Below are positions 24,174 to 33,056 of a stretch of 64,000 nucleotides of DNA, piece by piece (positions within the stretch are counted from its first letter, which is position 1; each line of letters starts with the position of its first letter). The notes below the pieces were generated by a model that saw nothing but the letters and a program-made list of their open reading frames with translations, ran no database searches and was not told where the DNA came from. The position numbers and the translations under genes were made by a program. Origin of the DNA: Streptomyces sp. R21 (lineage in GTDB: Bacteria; Actinomycetota; Actinomycetes; Streptomycetales; Streptomycetaceae). The stretch is from positions 6,799,001-6,863,000 of the forward strand of contig NZ_CP163435.1 in NCBI RefSeq assembly GCF_041051975.1, in the 5' to 3' direction.

Positions 24174-26102
24174 CTAGTCCACTTCCGCGACGGCCTGCGC
24201 GAACTGCGCCTTGTACAGCCGGGCGTACGCCGCGTCCGCCGCCAGCAGGTCCGTGTGGGTGCCCTGCTCCACGATCGCCCCGTTCTCCATCACGAGGATC
24301 GTGTCGGCGTCGCGGATCGTCGACAGCCGGTGCGCGATGACGAACGACGTCCGCCCGTGCGCCAGCTTCGCCATCGCCTTCTGGATCAGCACCTCGGTCC
24401 GGGTGTCCACCGAACTCGTCGCCTCGTCGAGGACCAGGATCACCGGGTCGGACAGGAACGCCCGCGCGATGGTGATGAGCTGCTTCTCACCGGCGCTCAC
24501 TCCTGTGCCCTCGTCGTCGATGACGGTGTCGTACCCGTCGGGCAGTGTCCGGATGAACCGGTCGGCGTGCGCGGCCCGCGCGGCCTCCTCGATCTCGCCG
24601 CGCGTCACGTCCCGCGAGGCGCCGTACGCGATGTTCTCCGCGATCGTGCCGCCGAACAGCCAGGTGTCCTGGAGGACCATGCCGATCGCTGCCCGCAGGT
24701 CGTCCCGGGACATGGTGGCGACATCGACCCCGTCGAGCGTGATGCGCCCGCCGGTGACCTCGTAGAACCGCATGAGCAGGTTGACGAGGGTGGTCTTGCC
24801 GGCCCCGGTCGGGCCGACGATGGCGACCGTGTGTCCGGGCTCGACCTTCAGCGAGAGGTCCTCGATGAGCGGCTTGTCGGGGTCGTAGCGGAACGACACG
24901 TTCTCCAGGGCGACCCGTCCGCGCAGTTCGTCCGGCCTGGCTCCCGGCATGGGGTCCGCGCCCTGCTCCTCGGCGTCGAGGAGCTCGAAGATCCGCTCGG
25001 CGGAGGCGACTCCGGACTGCACCAGGTTCGCCATGGACGCGACCTGGGTCAGCGGCATGGAGAACTGGCGGGAGTACTGGATGAAGGCCTGCACGTCACC
25101 GATGGACAGCGCGCCCGTCGCCACCCGCAGCCCGCCGACGACCGCGACCAGCACATAGTTGATGTTCGACACGAACATCATCAGCGGCTGCATGACTCCG
25201 CTGTTGAACTGCGCCTTGAACCCGGCCTCGTACAGCTTGTCGTTCTGCTCGGCGAACTGCGCCGCCGACTCGTCCTGCCGCCCGAACACCTTCACCAGGG
25301 TGTGCCCGGTGTACATCTCCTCGATGTGGGCGTTGAGCTTGCCCGTCGTACGCCACTGCTGCACGAAGTGCGGCTGCGAGCGCTTGCCGACGCGGGTGGC
25401 GACGTAGAAGGAGAGCGGCACGGTGACCAGCGCCACGAGCGCCAGCAGCCAGGACACCCAGAACATCATCACCAGTACGCCGATGATCGTCAGCATCGAG
25501 TTGATGAGCTGGCCCATCGACTGCTGGAGCGTCTGCCCGATGTTGTCGATGTCGTTGGTGGCGCGGCTGAGGACCTCGCCGCGCTGCCGCTTGTCGAAGT
25601 ACGACAGCGGGAGGCGGGACAGCTTCGCCTGCATGTCCTCGCGCATCCGGTAGACCGTCTTGTTGACCGCGCGGTTCACCAGGCGGGTGGCGACCGCCAT
25701 CAGCAGGCCGGCCACCAGGAACGTACCGAGCGCGAGCAGCAGTACGTTGCCGACCGCGTCGAAGTCGATGCCCTTGCCCGGGGTGAAGTCCGTGCCCGAG
25801 AGCATGTCGGCGACGCCGCCCTCGCCCCGCCTGCGCATGGAGTCGAGGACCTGCTCCTTGGTGGCACCGGCCGGCATCTGACGCCCGACGATCCCGGCGA
25901 AGACGAGGTCCGTGGCCCGGCCGAGGATCTTCGGCCCGACCACCGAGAGGCCCACGCTCAGGACCACGGCGACGAGCATCCCGTACAGGGTGGCGCGTTC
26001 GGGCTTGAACTGGGCGAGGAGCCGCTTTCCGGACCCCTTGAAGTCCATCGAGCGCTGGTCGGGGCCGCCCCCGGCCATCATGCGTCCCATGGGCCCGGCC
26101 AT
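24174..26102 (-). CDS. ABC exporter half-transporter B (permease + ATPase)
   Basis: A 642-residue type IV ABC exporter. Six membrane helices lie within residues 40-350. The ATPase domain has Walker A GPTGAGKTT, the divergent signature VSAGEKQ, Walker B VILVLDEATS with the catalytic Glu, and the switch His in VIAHRLSTIRDAD. The start codon shares one base with the stop of the upstream partner gene (TGATG), so the two form a heterodimer made from one mRNA. The substrate is unknown; such pairs export drugs, lipids or peptides. Relative to most exporters it has a long Met/Gly-rich N-terminus and an insertion near residue 110. Confidence 0.93.
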   Translation of the reverse strand: MAGPMGRMMAGGGPDQRSMDFKGSGKRLLAQFKPERATLYGMLVAVVLSVGLSVVGPKILGRATDLVFAGIVGRQMPAGATKEQVLDSMRRRGEGGVADMLSGTDFTPGKGIDFDAVGNVLLLALGTFLVAGLLMAVATRLVNRAVNKTVYRMREDMQAKLSRLPLSYFDKRQRGEVLSRATNDIDNIGQTLQQSMGQLINSMLTIIGVLVMMFWVSWLLALVALVTVPLSFYVATRVGKRSQPHFVQQWRTTGKLNAHIEEMYTGHTLVKVFGRQDESAAQFAEQNDKLYEAGFKAQFNSGVMQPLMMFVSNINYVLVAVVGGLRVATGALSIGDVQAFIQYSRQFSMPLTQVASMANLVQSGVASAERIFELLDAEEQGADPMPGARPDELRGRVALENVSFRYDPDKPLIEDLSLKVEPGHTVAIVGPTGAGKTTLVNLLMRFYEVTGGRITLDGVDVATMSRDDLRAAIGMVLQDTWLFGGTIAENIAYGASRDVTRGEIEEAARAAHADRFIRTLPDGYDTVIDDEGTGVSAGEKQLITIARAFLSDPVILVLDEATSSVDTRTEVLIQKAMAKLAHGRTSFVIAHRLSTIRDADTILVMENGAIVEQGTHTDLLAADAAYARLYKAQFAQAVAEVD

Positions 26103-27835
26103 CAGGCAGCCTCCGCTTCCGTGAGCTGGGAGAGCACGATCTCCCGGTAGGTCTCGTTGTCCGCCATCAGTTCGTGGTGGCGGCCGGTGCCGACGACGCG
26201 GCCCTCGTCCAGGACCACGATCCGGTCGGCGTCCCGGATGGTCGACACGCGCTGGGCGACGATCACGACGGTCGCCTCGGCGGTCTCGTGGGCGAGCGCG
26301 GCGCGCAGGGCCGCGTCGGTCGCGTAGTCGAGCGCCGAGAAGGAGTCGTCGAAGAGGTAGATCTCCGGGCGCTGCACGAGGGTGCGGGCGATCGCCAGGC
26401 GCTGGCGCTGACCGCCCGAGACGTTCGTCCCGCCCTGGGCGATGGGGGAGTCGAGGCCGTTCTCCAGTCCCTGGACGAACCCCTTGGCCTGTGCGACCTC
26501 CAGCGCGTGCCACAGCTCTTCGTCGGTGGCGTCCGGATTGCCGTAGCGCAGGTTGGTGGCGACCGTGCCCGCGAACAGGTACGGCTTCTGCGGCACGAGG
26601 CCCACGGTCTTCGCGAGCAGCCGGGGCTCGACGGTGGCCACGTCCACGCCGTCGACGAGCACCTCGCCGTCGGTGGCGTCGAACAGCCGCGGGACCAGCC
26701 CGAGCAGCGTGGACTTGCCGCTGCCGGTCGACCCGATGACGGCCGTGGTCTCGCCGGGCCGCGCCACCAGGTCGATGGCCTTGAGCACCGGCTCCTCGGC
26801 GCCCGGGTAACGGAAGCCCGCGCCCCGGATCTCCAGGTGGCCGTGGCGGCGCAGCTCCACGACGGGAGCGGTCGGGGGCACGACACTGCTGGAGGTGTCG
26901 AGGACCTCCTGGATCCGCTCGGCGCAGACCTCCGCGCGCGGCACCATCATGAACATGAAGGTGGCCATCATCACGGACATCACGATCTGCATCAGATAGG
27001 CGAGGAACGCGGTGAGGTCACCGATCTGCATGCCCCCGCTGTTGATGCGGTGGGCGCCGAACCACACCACGGCGATCGACGACAGGTTCACCACCGTCAT
27101 GACGATCGGGAACATCAGGGCCAGCATCCGGCCGGTGCCCAGGGACACCTCGGTCAGCTCGGTGTTCGCGCCCCGGAAGCGCTCCTTCTCGTAGTCGTCC
27201 CGGACGAAGGCGCGGATCACGCGGTTGCCGGTGATCTGCTCGCGCAGCACCCGGTTCACGGTGTCCAGGCGGACCTGCATCTTCCGGAACAGCGGGCGCA
27301 GCCGCCGCACGATCACCGTCACGCTGATGCCGAGCACCGGCACCACGGCGATCAGCACGCTGGACAGCGGCACGTCCAGGCCGAGGGCGAGGATGATGCC
27401 GCCGACGCACATGATCGGCGCCGACACCAGCAGGGTGAACGTCATCAGCGTGAGCATCTGCACCTGCTGCACGTCGTTCGTGGTGCGGGTGATCAGCGAC
27501 GGCGCACCGAAGTGGCCGACCTCGCGGGCCGAGAAGGACTGCACGCGGTCGAAGACGGCGGCCCTGATGTCCCGGCCGACCGCCGACGCCGTACGGGCGC
27601 CGAAGTAGACGGCCCCCATGTTGCAGACCACCTGGGCCAGCGAGATGCCGACCATCAGGGCGCCGAAGGACAGGATGTAGCCCGTGTCACCCTTCACGAC
27701 ACCGTTGTCGATGATGTGCGCGTTGAGCGTGGGCAGGTAGAGCGTGGCGCAGGTCTGCAGGAACTGGAGCAGGACCAGCAGGGCGATGGGTTTCCGGTAC
27801 GGACTGAGATGGGTTCGCAGAAGTCGTATGAGCAC
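26102..27835 (-). CDS. ABC exporter half-transporter A (permease + ATPase)
   Basis: A 577-residue partner of the downstream ABC gene. Six membrane helices (residues 15-290) precede an ATPase with Walker A GSTGSGKST, signature NVSGGQRQRL and Walker B IYLFDDSFSALD. There an Asp replaces the catalytic Glu, and the switch His is a Gln (VAQRVSTI). One of the two ATP sites of the heterodimer is thus degenerate, as in other asymmetric exporters. It starts at a GTG. The order permease A then B with overlapping codons indicates one operon. No regulator gene is adjacent. Confidence 0.92.
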   Translation of the reverse strand: MLIRLLRTHLSPYRKPIALLVLLQFLQTCATLYLPTLNAHIIDNGVVKGDTGYILSFGALMVGISLAQVVCNMGAVYFGARTASAVGRDIRAAVFDRVQSFSAREVGHFGAPSLITRTTNDVQQVQMLTLMTFTLLVSAPIMCVGGIILALGLDVPLSSVLIAVVPVLGISVTVIVRRLRPLFRKMQVRLDTVNRVLREQITGNRVIRAFVRDDYEKERFRGANTELTEVSLGTGRMLALMFPIVMTVVNLSSIAVVWFGAHRINSGGMQIGDLTAFLAYLMQIVMSVMMATFMFMMVPRAEVCAERIQEVLDTSSSVVPPTAPVVELRRHGHLEIRGAGFRYPGAEEPVLKAIDLVARPGETTAVIGSTGSGKSTLLGLVPRLFDATDGEVLVDGVDVATVEPRLLAKTVGLVPQKPYLFAGTVATNLRYGNPDATDEELWHALEVAQAKGFVQGLENGLDSPIAQGGTNVSGGQRQRLAIARTLVQRPEIYLFDDSFSALDYATDAALRAALAHETAEATVVIVAQRVSTIRDADRIVVLDEGRVVGTGRHHELMADNETYREIVLSQLTEAEAA

Positions 27836-27990
27836 GCGGGGTCTCTCGGGGTCGACGGCGTCGGGGCGTTCGGTGGGTGCACCACCCCCTATCGTCGGAC
27901 ACTCCCCCCGCGTTACCTCAACTGATTAAGCCAAGAGCGGCCCAAGAGCCGATCCGGCCTCGGTCCTCAGGCGTACGCCGTTGGTGTTGG

Positions 27991-29445
27991 CTATGCCCGG
28001 AACGCCCCCGGATGCGTCTGCTCCCGTACGGACACGTACTGCTGTCGTACGGCCTGTCCCACGGCCAGCTCCTCGCCGGGCTCCAGCACCTGCGCGACCG
28101 CGCCCTGCCACATCGGCGGCGTGCGCGGGTCGAGCGTGCCCTGCGACACGCCGAGCGCCCAGGCGGCCTGCCGGGCCGCGCCGAGTGCCGCGTAGTCCGC
28201 GGGCTGTGGCACCACGACCTGCACACCGAACAGCGCGGGCGCCGCGGCCTGCACGGCGGGCAGCTCCGCGGCCGCGCCGAGCAGGAAGATCCGCCGTACG
28301 TCGACCCCGCGCCCGCGCAGCACGTCCAGCGCGTCCGCGAGCCCGCACAGCATGCCCTCGAAGGCCGCTCGGGCCAGGTGCTCGGGCCGCATCGACTCCC
28401 GCCTCAGGCCCGCGAGGGTGCCCGCGGTGTGCGGCAGGTTCGGGGTCCGCTCGCCCTCCAGGTACGGCAGCATGACCAGCCCGTGGGAGCCCGGCGTCGA
28501 CTTCATCGCCAGGTCGGAGAGGCTCTCCAGGTCGGGCAGGCCGAGCAGTTCGGCGGTGCCGCGCAAGGCCCGTACGGCGTTGAGTGTGGTGACGACCGGC
28601 AGATGCATCCCGGTCGCGTCGGCCAGCGAGGTGATCATCCCGGTCGCGTCGACCAGCGCCTCGGGGTGTACGGCCATCACGGACCCGGAGGCCCCCAGCG
28701 ACACCACCGCGTCGCCGAGCCCGATGCCGAGCCCGAAGGCCGCCGCCATCGTCTCGCCGGTCCCGGCGGAGATCAGCAGCCCCTCCGGGGTCGTCCCGGC
28801 CGCGTCGGACGGCCCGAGCACCTCGGGCAGCATCGCCTGGTGCCCGAGCGCGAGTTCGACGAGGTCCGGCCGGTATCCGCCGGTCGCCGCCGACCAGTAG
28901 CCGGTGCCGGAGGCGCCGCCGCGGTCGGTCGTCCTGCGCACCGGCCGCCCCAGCAGCTGCCACACGAGCCAGTCGTGGGCCTGGAGCAGCACGGCGGTGC
29001 GCAGCGCCGCGTCCGGCTCGGTCTTGTTCATCCAGCGCAGCTTGGTCACCGGCTGCGCGGCCTGCGGCACGCAGCCCACCGCCTGCGCCCACGCCTCGCG
29101 TCCGCCGAGCGCGTCGACGAGATCCGCCGCCGCGACCTGCGCGCGCTTGTCACCGCCGACCAGCGCCGGGCGCACCGTGTTGCCCTGCGCGTCCAGCGGG
29201 ACGAGCGCGTTCTGCTGAGCGGAGACGCCGATGGCCTGCACGCCTTCGAGCAGCCCGCCGCCGGCTGCCTCGCCCAGGGACAGCAGCCAGGCCTGCGGAT
29301 CCACGTCCGAGGGACGGCCGCCGCCCTCGGCGGGCTCCACCGGATGCGGCGCATACCCCTGCCTGAGCACGGCACCCGTGTCCGAGTCGCAGACGACGAT
29401 GCGAGTGAAATCGGGCGAACTGTCCAGCCCGGCGACTATCCCCAT
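27991..29445 (-). CDS. xylB: FGGY-family carbohydrate kinase, xylulokinase type
   Basis: A 484-residue sugar kinase. The phosphate loop GLDSSPDFTRIVVCDSDTG is at the N-terminus, the sugar-binding VSAQQNALVPLD near residue 73, TDRGGASGTGYW near 168, and the ATP-binding glycine patches GLISAGTGETMA and LGAAAELPAVQ further on. It phosphorylates D-xylulose or a related ketose. The first motif reads SSPD where FGGY kinases usually have GTxSxK; this could affect phosphate binding. It stands alone, without xylose isomerase, 155 bp upstream of the ABC operon. Confidence 0.85.
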   Translation of the reverse strand: MGIVAGLDSSPDFTRIVVCDSDTGAVLRQGYAPHPVEPAEGGGRPSDVDPQAWLLSLGEAAGGGLLEGVQAIGVSAQQNALVPLDAQGNTVRPALVGGDKRAQVAAADLVDALGGREAWAQAVGCVPQAAQPVTKLRWMNKTEPDAALRTAVLLQAHDWLVWQLLGRPVRRTTDRGGASGTGYWSAATGGYRPDLVELALGHQAMLPEVLGPSDAAGTTPEGLLISAGTGETMAAAFGLGIGLGDAVVSLGASGSVMAVHPEALVDATGMITSLADATGMHLPVVTTLNAVRALRGTAELLGLPDLESLSDLAMKSTPGSHGLVMLPYLEGERTPNLPHTAGTLAGLRRESMRPEHLARAAFEGMLCGLADALDVLRGRGVDVRRIFLLGAAAELPAVQAAAPALFGVQVVVPQPADYAALGAARQAAWALGVSQGTLDPRTPPMWQGAVAQVLEPGEELAVGQAVRQQYVSVREQTHPGAFRA

Positions 29446-29550
29446 GACAGAAATTCTGCCGTACGGCGAGAGGTGTCTGCGCCGAAGTCACCGGTGCCCC
29501 GCAAGACAGCCGGTGTCCCTGGTACGCGAGAGGCGGTCCGAGGCACCCTC

Positions 29551-29856
29551 TCAGGTGTTGCTGGTGCCCCAGTCGTCCTCGGCGGCGCCGTTGGTGTTCC
29601 GCTCCCGCAGCGAGCGCACCCGGTCGGCGACGGAGTCGGGCACACGGTCCCCGACCTTGTCGCTCACCGCGTGGTACGCCTTGCCCGCGACCGCGCGTCC
29701 CTGCTGCGCCGCGGTCTCGGCGGTGTTGCGCACCGCCGGGTTCTGCGCGACCTGGCGCGCTGACTTCTTCAGCTGCTCGTAGCGCTCGCGCCCGGCTCGT
29801 GTGCCCAGCACGTAACCCACGACCAGTCCGGCGACGAATGTGAGCCGGTAGCGCAT
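29551..29856 (-). CDS. Small YtxH-like membrane-anchored protein
   Basis: A 101-residue protein with an N-terminal membrane helix (FVAGLVVGYVLGTRAGRERYEQ), then a charged helical region ending in an acidic tail. Streptomyces proteins of this YtxH-like type are common and of unknown role, perhaps in the envelope stress response. The ATG at 29856 follows AAGGG at 9 bases; a GTG 9 bases upstream is possible. It is divergent from the tRNA genes and monocistronic. Confidence 0.75.
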   Translation of the reverse strand: MRYRLTFVAGLVVGYVLGTRAGRERYEQLKKSARQVAQNPAVRNTAETAAQQGRAVAGKAYHAVSDKVGDRVPDSVADRVRSLRERNTNGAAEDDWGTSNT

Positions 29857-30002
29857 GGCGGCCACCCTTCCCTTGCGTCGGCATCGGTGCCGGGGGGAAC
29901 CGATTGGCGGAGCACCCCCCTGCTTGCGCTAATGTATGTGTCGCAGCGAGCGCACGCCCCCTGGCGAATACCCAGGTAGGTACGTTCGATGCAACGAGGC
30001 AA

Positions 30003-30075
30003 TCCCCTGTAGCTCAATTGGCAGAGCAGCCGGCTGTTAACCGGCAGGTTACTGGTTCGAGTCCAGTCGGGGGAG
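30003..30075 (+). tRNA. tRNA-Asn (GTT), first copy
   Basis: The 73-base cloverleaf has acceptor arms TCCCCTG and CGGGGGA, anticodon loop CTGTTAA with anticodon GTT, and T-arm GTTCGAGTC. CCA is not encoded. The next tRNA starts after 6 bases. Confidence 0.97.
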
Positions 30076-30081
30076 CTTCGA

Positions 30082-30154
30082 TCTCCTGTAGCTCAATTGG
30101 CAGAGCAGCCGGCTGTTAACCGGCAGGTTACTGGTTCGAGTCCAGTCGGGAGAG
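30082..30154 (+). tRNA. tRNA-Asn (GTT), second copy
   Basis: This is identical to the first copy except for two acceptor-stem bases that change together (TCTCCTG pairs with CGGGAGA), so the stem is kept. CCA is not encoded. It is followed at 10 bases by a strong terminator, so both form one transcript. Confidence 0.97.
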
Positions 30155-30163
30155 CAGCGGAAG

Positions 30164-30186
30164 AGGACCCCTTCGGGGTCCTTTTT
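30164..30186 (+). terminator. Intrinsic terminator after tRNA-Asn pair
   Basis: An 8-bp stem AGGACCCC / GGGGTCCT with a TTC loop is followed by five T residues. It is a classic rho-independent terminator. Confidence 0.92.
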
Positions 30187-30318
30187 CATGTCCGCGGAAC
30201 CGCGCAGGCCATGGCGAAGTCCTCATGGTCGTGCGAAGCCGACCATCCGAAGCAGGAGATCGTATGAGCGGCTATGCTGCGGCAGACGGCGCGCACAAAT
30301 GTGCGCGACGCGCCGTAA

Positions 30319-30395
30319 GGGGCGGTAGCTCAGCCGGTTAGAGCAGCGGACTCATAATCCGCCGGCCGTGGGTTCGAGTCCCACCCGCCCCACCA
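30319..30395 (+). tRNA. tRNA with CAT anticodon (elongator Met or Ile2)
   Basis: A 77-base gene with encoded CCA. Acceptor arms are GGGGCGG and CCGCCCC, the anticodon loop is CTCATAA, and the T-arm is GGTTCGAGTC. The first acceptor pair is G-C, so it is not the initiator. CAT could be elongator Met, or Ile if the C is converted to lysidine; sequence alone does not decide. Its 3' end is the left border of the accessory block. Confidence 0.93.
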
Positions 30396-30544
30396 AGCGC
30401 AGGTAGAAAAAACGTTCTGACCTGAGCAAACGTTCCTCCTGAGGGTGATGGAGCGTCAACTTCCGCGCAACGGACTGGATCCGCTGCTCGGGAGATCGGT
30501 TCCGGAGCGGTCTGTGGCGGTTGGCGCGCTGCGCTGCTGATCCA

Positions 30545-31201
30545 CTATTGGATTCGCGCATGGTGCGCGAGGTCACCCGGCTCCGCCGCCGTCCCCTCTC
30601 CGAGGGGAAGGACCAGCGCCCGCAGCACCTTGGGGCCCGGTGGCCTGTAGACGAGGCCGATGTCGTGCCATCCGCGCGACCGGAACCCGGCGCAGGCCGC
30701 ACGATGGGTCCGGTCCACCAGGGTCGCGCCGAGCAAGGCCCGATGGTCGGCGAGCAGCCGATCCTGCAGGCGGTCGGCCAGGCCGTGGTACCGCTCGGAG
30801 GGGCGGACCACGATCCCGCTGACGGCGAAGACCTGTCCGGACGCGGTGAGCTGCCCGACGTCCTGCGGGAGTGTTCCACGGAATCCGATCCACCAGGAGC
30901 CGTCACGCCGCACGGGGAATCCGAACGCGCACCCCACCAAGTCCGGTGCCTCCGCGGTGAGCATGGCGAACCCCGGTCGCCAGGTGTCACGTGTGAGACG
31001 GCGCAGGAAGTCCTTCCGGCCGCGGTGCTCCCAACCGGGCGCTGTGGCGCAGGACTCCGCGTACAGGTCCGCCAGGTCCTCCCGCAGGCCCTCGGCCTGC
31101 CAGCGGTTGAGCCGGCGCAGGCTCAGGGGCCTCGTGCGCGTGGCGGGAGGCCGATGGTCTGCACGTTTCCGAGGTCGGCTCGGCCCGGGCGACACCGTCA
31201 C
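30545..31201 (-). CDS. GNAT-like stress-island protein, copy 1
   Basis: A 218-residue protein with a GNAT-like fold. A conserved head LRRLNRWQAEGLREDLADLY is followed by GCAFGFPVRRDGSWW, the strand FAVSGIVVRP and the helix LADRLQDRLLADHRALLGATLVD, where GNATs bind acetyl-CoA. The canonical Q/RxxGxG/A loop is not clear, so catalysis is uncertain. The GTG start overlaps the STAS gene stop by 4 bp (GTGA). Two paralogs sit at 40305 and 49857, each behind the same type of leader. Coupling to an anti-sigma antagonist suggests a link to stress signalling, for example protein acetylation; this is inferred. Confidence 0.75.
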   Translation of the reverse strand: MTVSPGPSRPRKRADHRPPATRTRPLSLRRLNRWQAEGLREDLADLYAESCATAPGWEHRGRKDFLRRLTRDTWRPGFAMLTAEAPDLVGCAFGFPVRRDGSWWIGFRGTLPQDVGQLTASGQVFAVSGIVVRPSERYHGLADRLQDRLLADHRALLGATLVDRTHRAACAGFRSRGWHDIGLVYRPPGPKVLRALVLPLGEGTAAEPGDLAHHARIQ

Positions 31202-31473
31202 AGCACACCGCCCGGGAGATCAGGCATGGCCGGAGGGAGTCGGTGCGCGGCCGTGTGCAACAAGGCGTAGAGGAAGGCGTTGAGGCCGCTGCTGTGGCAG
31301 AACGTCACGGCGGTGACATCGACGTCGATGGCGCGGATGCCATCGTGCGGGCATCGCGCCAGTGACGCGTGCACCAGAGGTACCGATCTCAGGTCCATCT
31401 CACCGGTCAGGGTGACCAGCGCCCGGTTGTCCGTGTCGTGCCGGTGGACGTTCAGGACGGGTGGGGTACTCAT
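31198..31473 (-). CDS. STAS-domain anti-sigma factor antagonist, short form
   Basis: A 91-residue SpoIIAA/RsbV-type protein. The core LVTLTGEMDLRSVPLV and the phosphorylation loop VTFCHSSGLNAFLYAL (Ser61-Ser62) are intact. The second Ser aligns with the one phosphorylated in SpoIIAA. The C-terminus stops early: the strand and helix after the loop, present in the paralog at 40967, are replaced by a short tail (PPAMPDLPGGVL). Normal length is about 110 or more, so the fold may be incomplete. The start follows the conserved leader GAACCGAGGC. No partner anti-sigma kinase gene is nearby. Confidence 0.82.
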   Translation of the reverse strand: MSTPPVLNVHRHDTDNRALVTLTGEMDLRSVPLVHASLARCPHDGIRAIDVDVTAVTFCHSSGLNAFLYALLHTAAHRLPPAMPDLPGGVL

Positions 31474-31537
31474 GGGCAGGGTGCCTCGGTTCACGAGACC
31501 GTGCCGGGTTCCCGGTACGGTCGTACTGTCGTGCAGG

Positions 31538-31778
31538 CAGGTGAATGACCGATCCGGCAGCCGATGTTCCGGGGCGTAGGACCCAGCCGGTTCCCTCGGG
31601 GATGCGCTGGGCGACCGGACAAGCGATCCGCTCTCCGCAGGCATGTGGGCCAAGCAGCGGTGGCTCGCCGGGGTCTGGGACGTCCGCGGCCAGCATAGTC
31701 CTGAGGCCGGTCCCGCGGTCGGCCTGGGAGAGGAGAACCAGGATGTTTACACGGCGATGATCGGGCGGCTCCGATGCC
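31538..31778. repeat. About 240-bp dispersed repeat, copy 1
   Basis: This gene-free DNA upstream of the STAS gene returns at 42882-43124 with high identity. The match runs from CAGGTGAATGAC to CGGCTCCGATGCC, with small indels in the middle. It contains the 37-bp element at 31667-31703. The gap 31474-31877 holds no other gene that I can support. Confidence 0.8.
31667..31703 (-). promoter_or_regulatory. Conserved 37-bp element, copy 1
   Basis: On the minus strand this reads AGGACTATGCTGG, then CGCGGACGTCCCAGACC and CCGGC. It contains TATGCT, a possible -10, and the palindrome GGACGTCC. The same element occurs at 41622, 43013 and 50575, in each case upstream of minus-strand island genes. Here it lies about 195 bp before the STAS start. 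Confidence 0.6.
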
Positions 31779-31877
31779 ACTGTGTGAGCCTCCCCCTACA
31801 CAGCTACCGCAGTCCGGCCGTTGCGATGTGCGCACCGGTTTCCTGCGGCGGCTGTGCTTCCTGCGGGGAGGACGGTG

Positions 31878-32315
31878 TTACCGGCTTGCAGGCGCTGCCA
31901 TGTGCAGCAGCCGTTCGGTGATCTCCCGGTACTGCCGGAGCGCGAGCCGTAGTTGCTCGGTCTGCGCATCGGTGCCCTGGTCCTGCCAGCTTGTGTGCAG
32001 GACGCGGCGCCGTTCTTTGAGGCTGTTGGTGAACTGGGTGGCGACCTCGTCGAAGACGGCGTCGGCTTCTTCCACTGCCTGGCGTGGGCGGTCGACGAAG
32101 GTGTTCAGGGCCTGTCGGAGACGCAGGGTGAGCTTGTCCCGTTCGCCCTGCGGGAGTATCTCCGACGTCGGCGTGTGATCGGGGCTGCCGGCGTTGGTGC
32201 CGGGCTCGCGTGACGCGTGGGGGGTTTCGGCGGGAGGTGTTTGCGGGGCGCGCTGCGTCGTGGGATCCGGGCTTCCGGTCTGGGGGCGCTGTGCGTGTTC
32301 GGCGTTGTGCGACAT
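31878..32315 (-). CDS. Helical stress-island protein, 145 residues
   Basis: A soluble protein with a disordered Pro/Thr-rich first third and a helical rest (TSEILPQGERDKLTLRLRQAL, then FVDRPRQAVEEADAVFDEVA and a C-terminal LRLALRQYREITERLL). I know similar Streptomyces proteins but no function. The motif FVxxPxxAVxxADA is shared with the next gene, so the two may be distant paralogs or partners. The ATG follows AAGGAG and shares a base with the stop of the gene at 32315-32935 (TGATG). A truncated second copy lies at 44210. Confidence 0.8.
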   Translation of the reverse strand: MSHNAEHAQRPQTGSPDPTTQRAPQTPPAETPHASREPGTNAGSPDHTPTSEILPQGERDKLTLRLRQALNTFVDRPRQAVEEADAVFDEVATQFTNSLKERRRVLHTSWQDQGTDAQTEQLRLALRQYREITERLLHMAAPASR

Positions 32316-32935
32316 CACGTGCTCCTTCCCTTCGTGTGGCGTCGGTTCAATGCCCACGGGGCGTGGCCGGTGCCGTTGAGGGACGGCGGACTGTGCCGGT
32401 CGAAGTCGGTTGCCTGTTCGGCGACCAGTGCCTCGAAGAAGCTTCGGGCCCCGACCATGGCCTCCCGCATCTCCTCGGTGTCGCCCTGGCCGCGTGCCGC
32501 CGTGTGCACGCCGCGGTAGCCCTGGACATGGGCGGCGTGGTGGACGGAGAGGGCGGCGAACTGCTCCCCGAACTGCTCGCCGGGGAAGCCCCGGTCCTTC
32601 GCCAGGCCGGCAAGCAGTGCGTCGGCCGCGGTGACGGCCTTCTGCGGTGATTCGACGAACTGGTCCTGGATGTCGGCCCACTGGGCCCTGTACTGCGCGC
32701 GGACCTCGCGCGACAACGGCTGCTCCTGGAGGGAGCCGTGCTGCTTGACGCGCTCGCCGAGTTCCCGCTCGGCCGCCTTGGTGTCGCCGTCGTGGTCGGC
32801 GAGGGCACGGTCGTACTCGGTCCCGAAGCGGTGCTTCAGCCCGCGCCCACCGCCGTCCCGGATGCGTCCACGTCCAACGGTGAGGACGGCGACCGCCATG
32901 ATGACGATCACGGCGATGATCACAATGCTGAGCAT
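32315..32935 (-). CDS. Membrane-anchored helical stress-island protein
   Basis: A 206-residue protein with an N-terminal membrane helix (LSIVIIAVIVIMAVAVLTVGRGR), then a charged cytoplasmic helical domain: GLKHRFGTEYDRALADHDGD, AERELGERVKQH, FVESPQKAVTAADALL and GYRGVHTAA. Function is unknown. The start at 32935 is chosen because the hydrophobic anchor then begins the protein; the open frame upstream is polar and variable. It is coupled to the downstream 145-residue gene. A second copy at 44348-44995 is about 65 percent identical by eye and lies in the same order. Confidence 0.82.
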   Translation of the reverse strand: MLSIVIIAVIVIMAVAVLTVGRGRIRDGGGRGLKHRFGTEYDRALADHDGDTKAAERELGERVKQHGSLQEQPLSREVRAQYRAQWADIQDQFVESPQKAVTAADALLAGLAKDRGFPGEQFGEQFAALSVHHAAHVQGYRGVHTAARGQGDTEEMREAMVGARSFFEALVAEQATDFDRHSPPSLNGTGHAPWALNRRHTKGRST

Positions 32936-33056
32936 GGCTGCCTTCTCTGGTTCTCGGCTCGTAGGTTGCTCTGGTTCATTTGCCGTCCCCATCAATTCCG
33001 TGTTGGCCTGCCGGGTGGCGTCCACGCGATCTGGGCGCCACCCGGGGCTCTGCCGG

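Noticed and set aside
24255..27925. Two open frames of about 600 residues on the plus strand
   Set aside because: They are antisense to the ABC exporter pair, with Arg/His/Asp-rich shadow composition.
30003..30154. Second tRNA-Asn taken as an attachment-site duplication
   Set aside because: Both tRNA copies are complete, with a compensated acceptor pair, and sit 6 bases apart with no insert; it is a plain tandem duplication.
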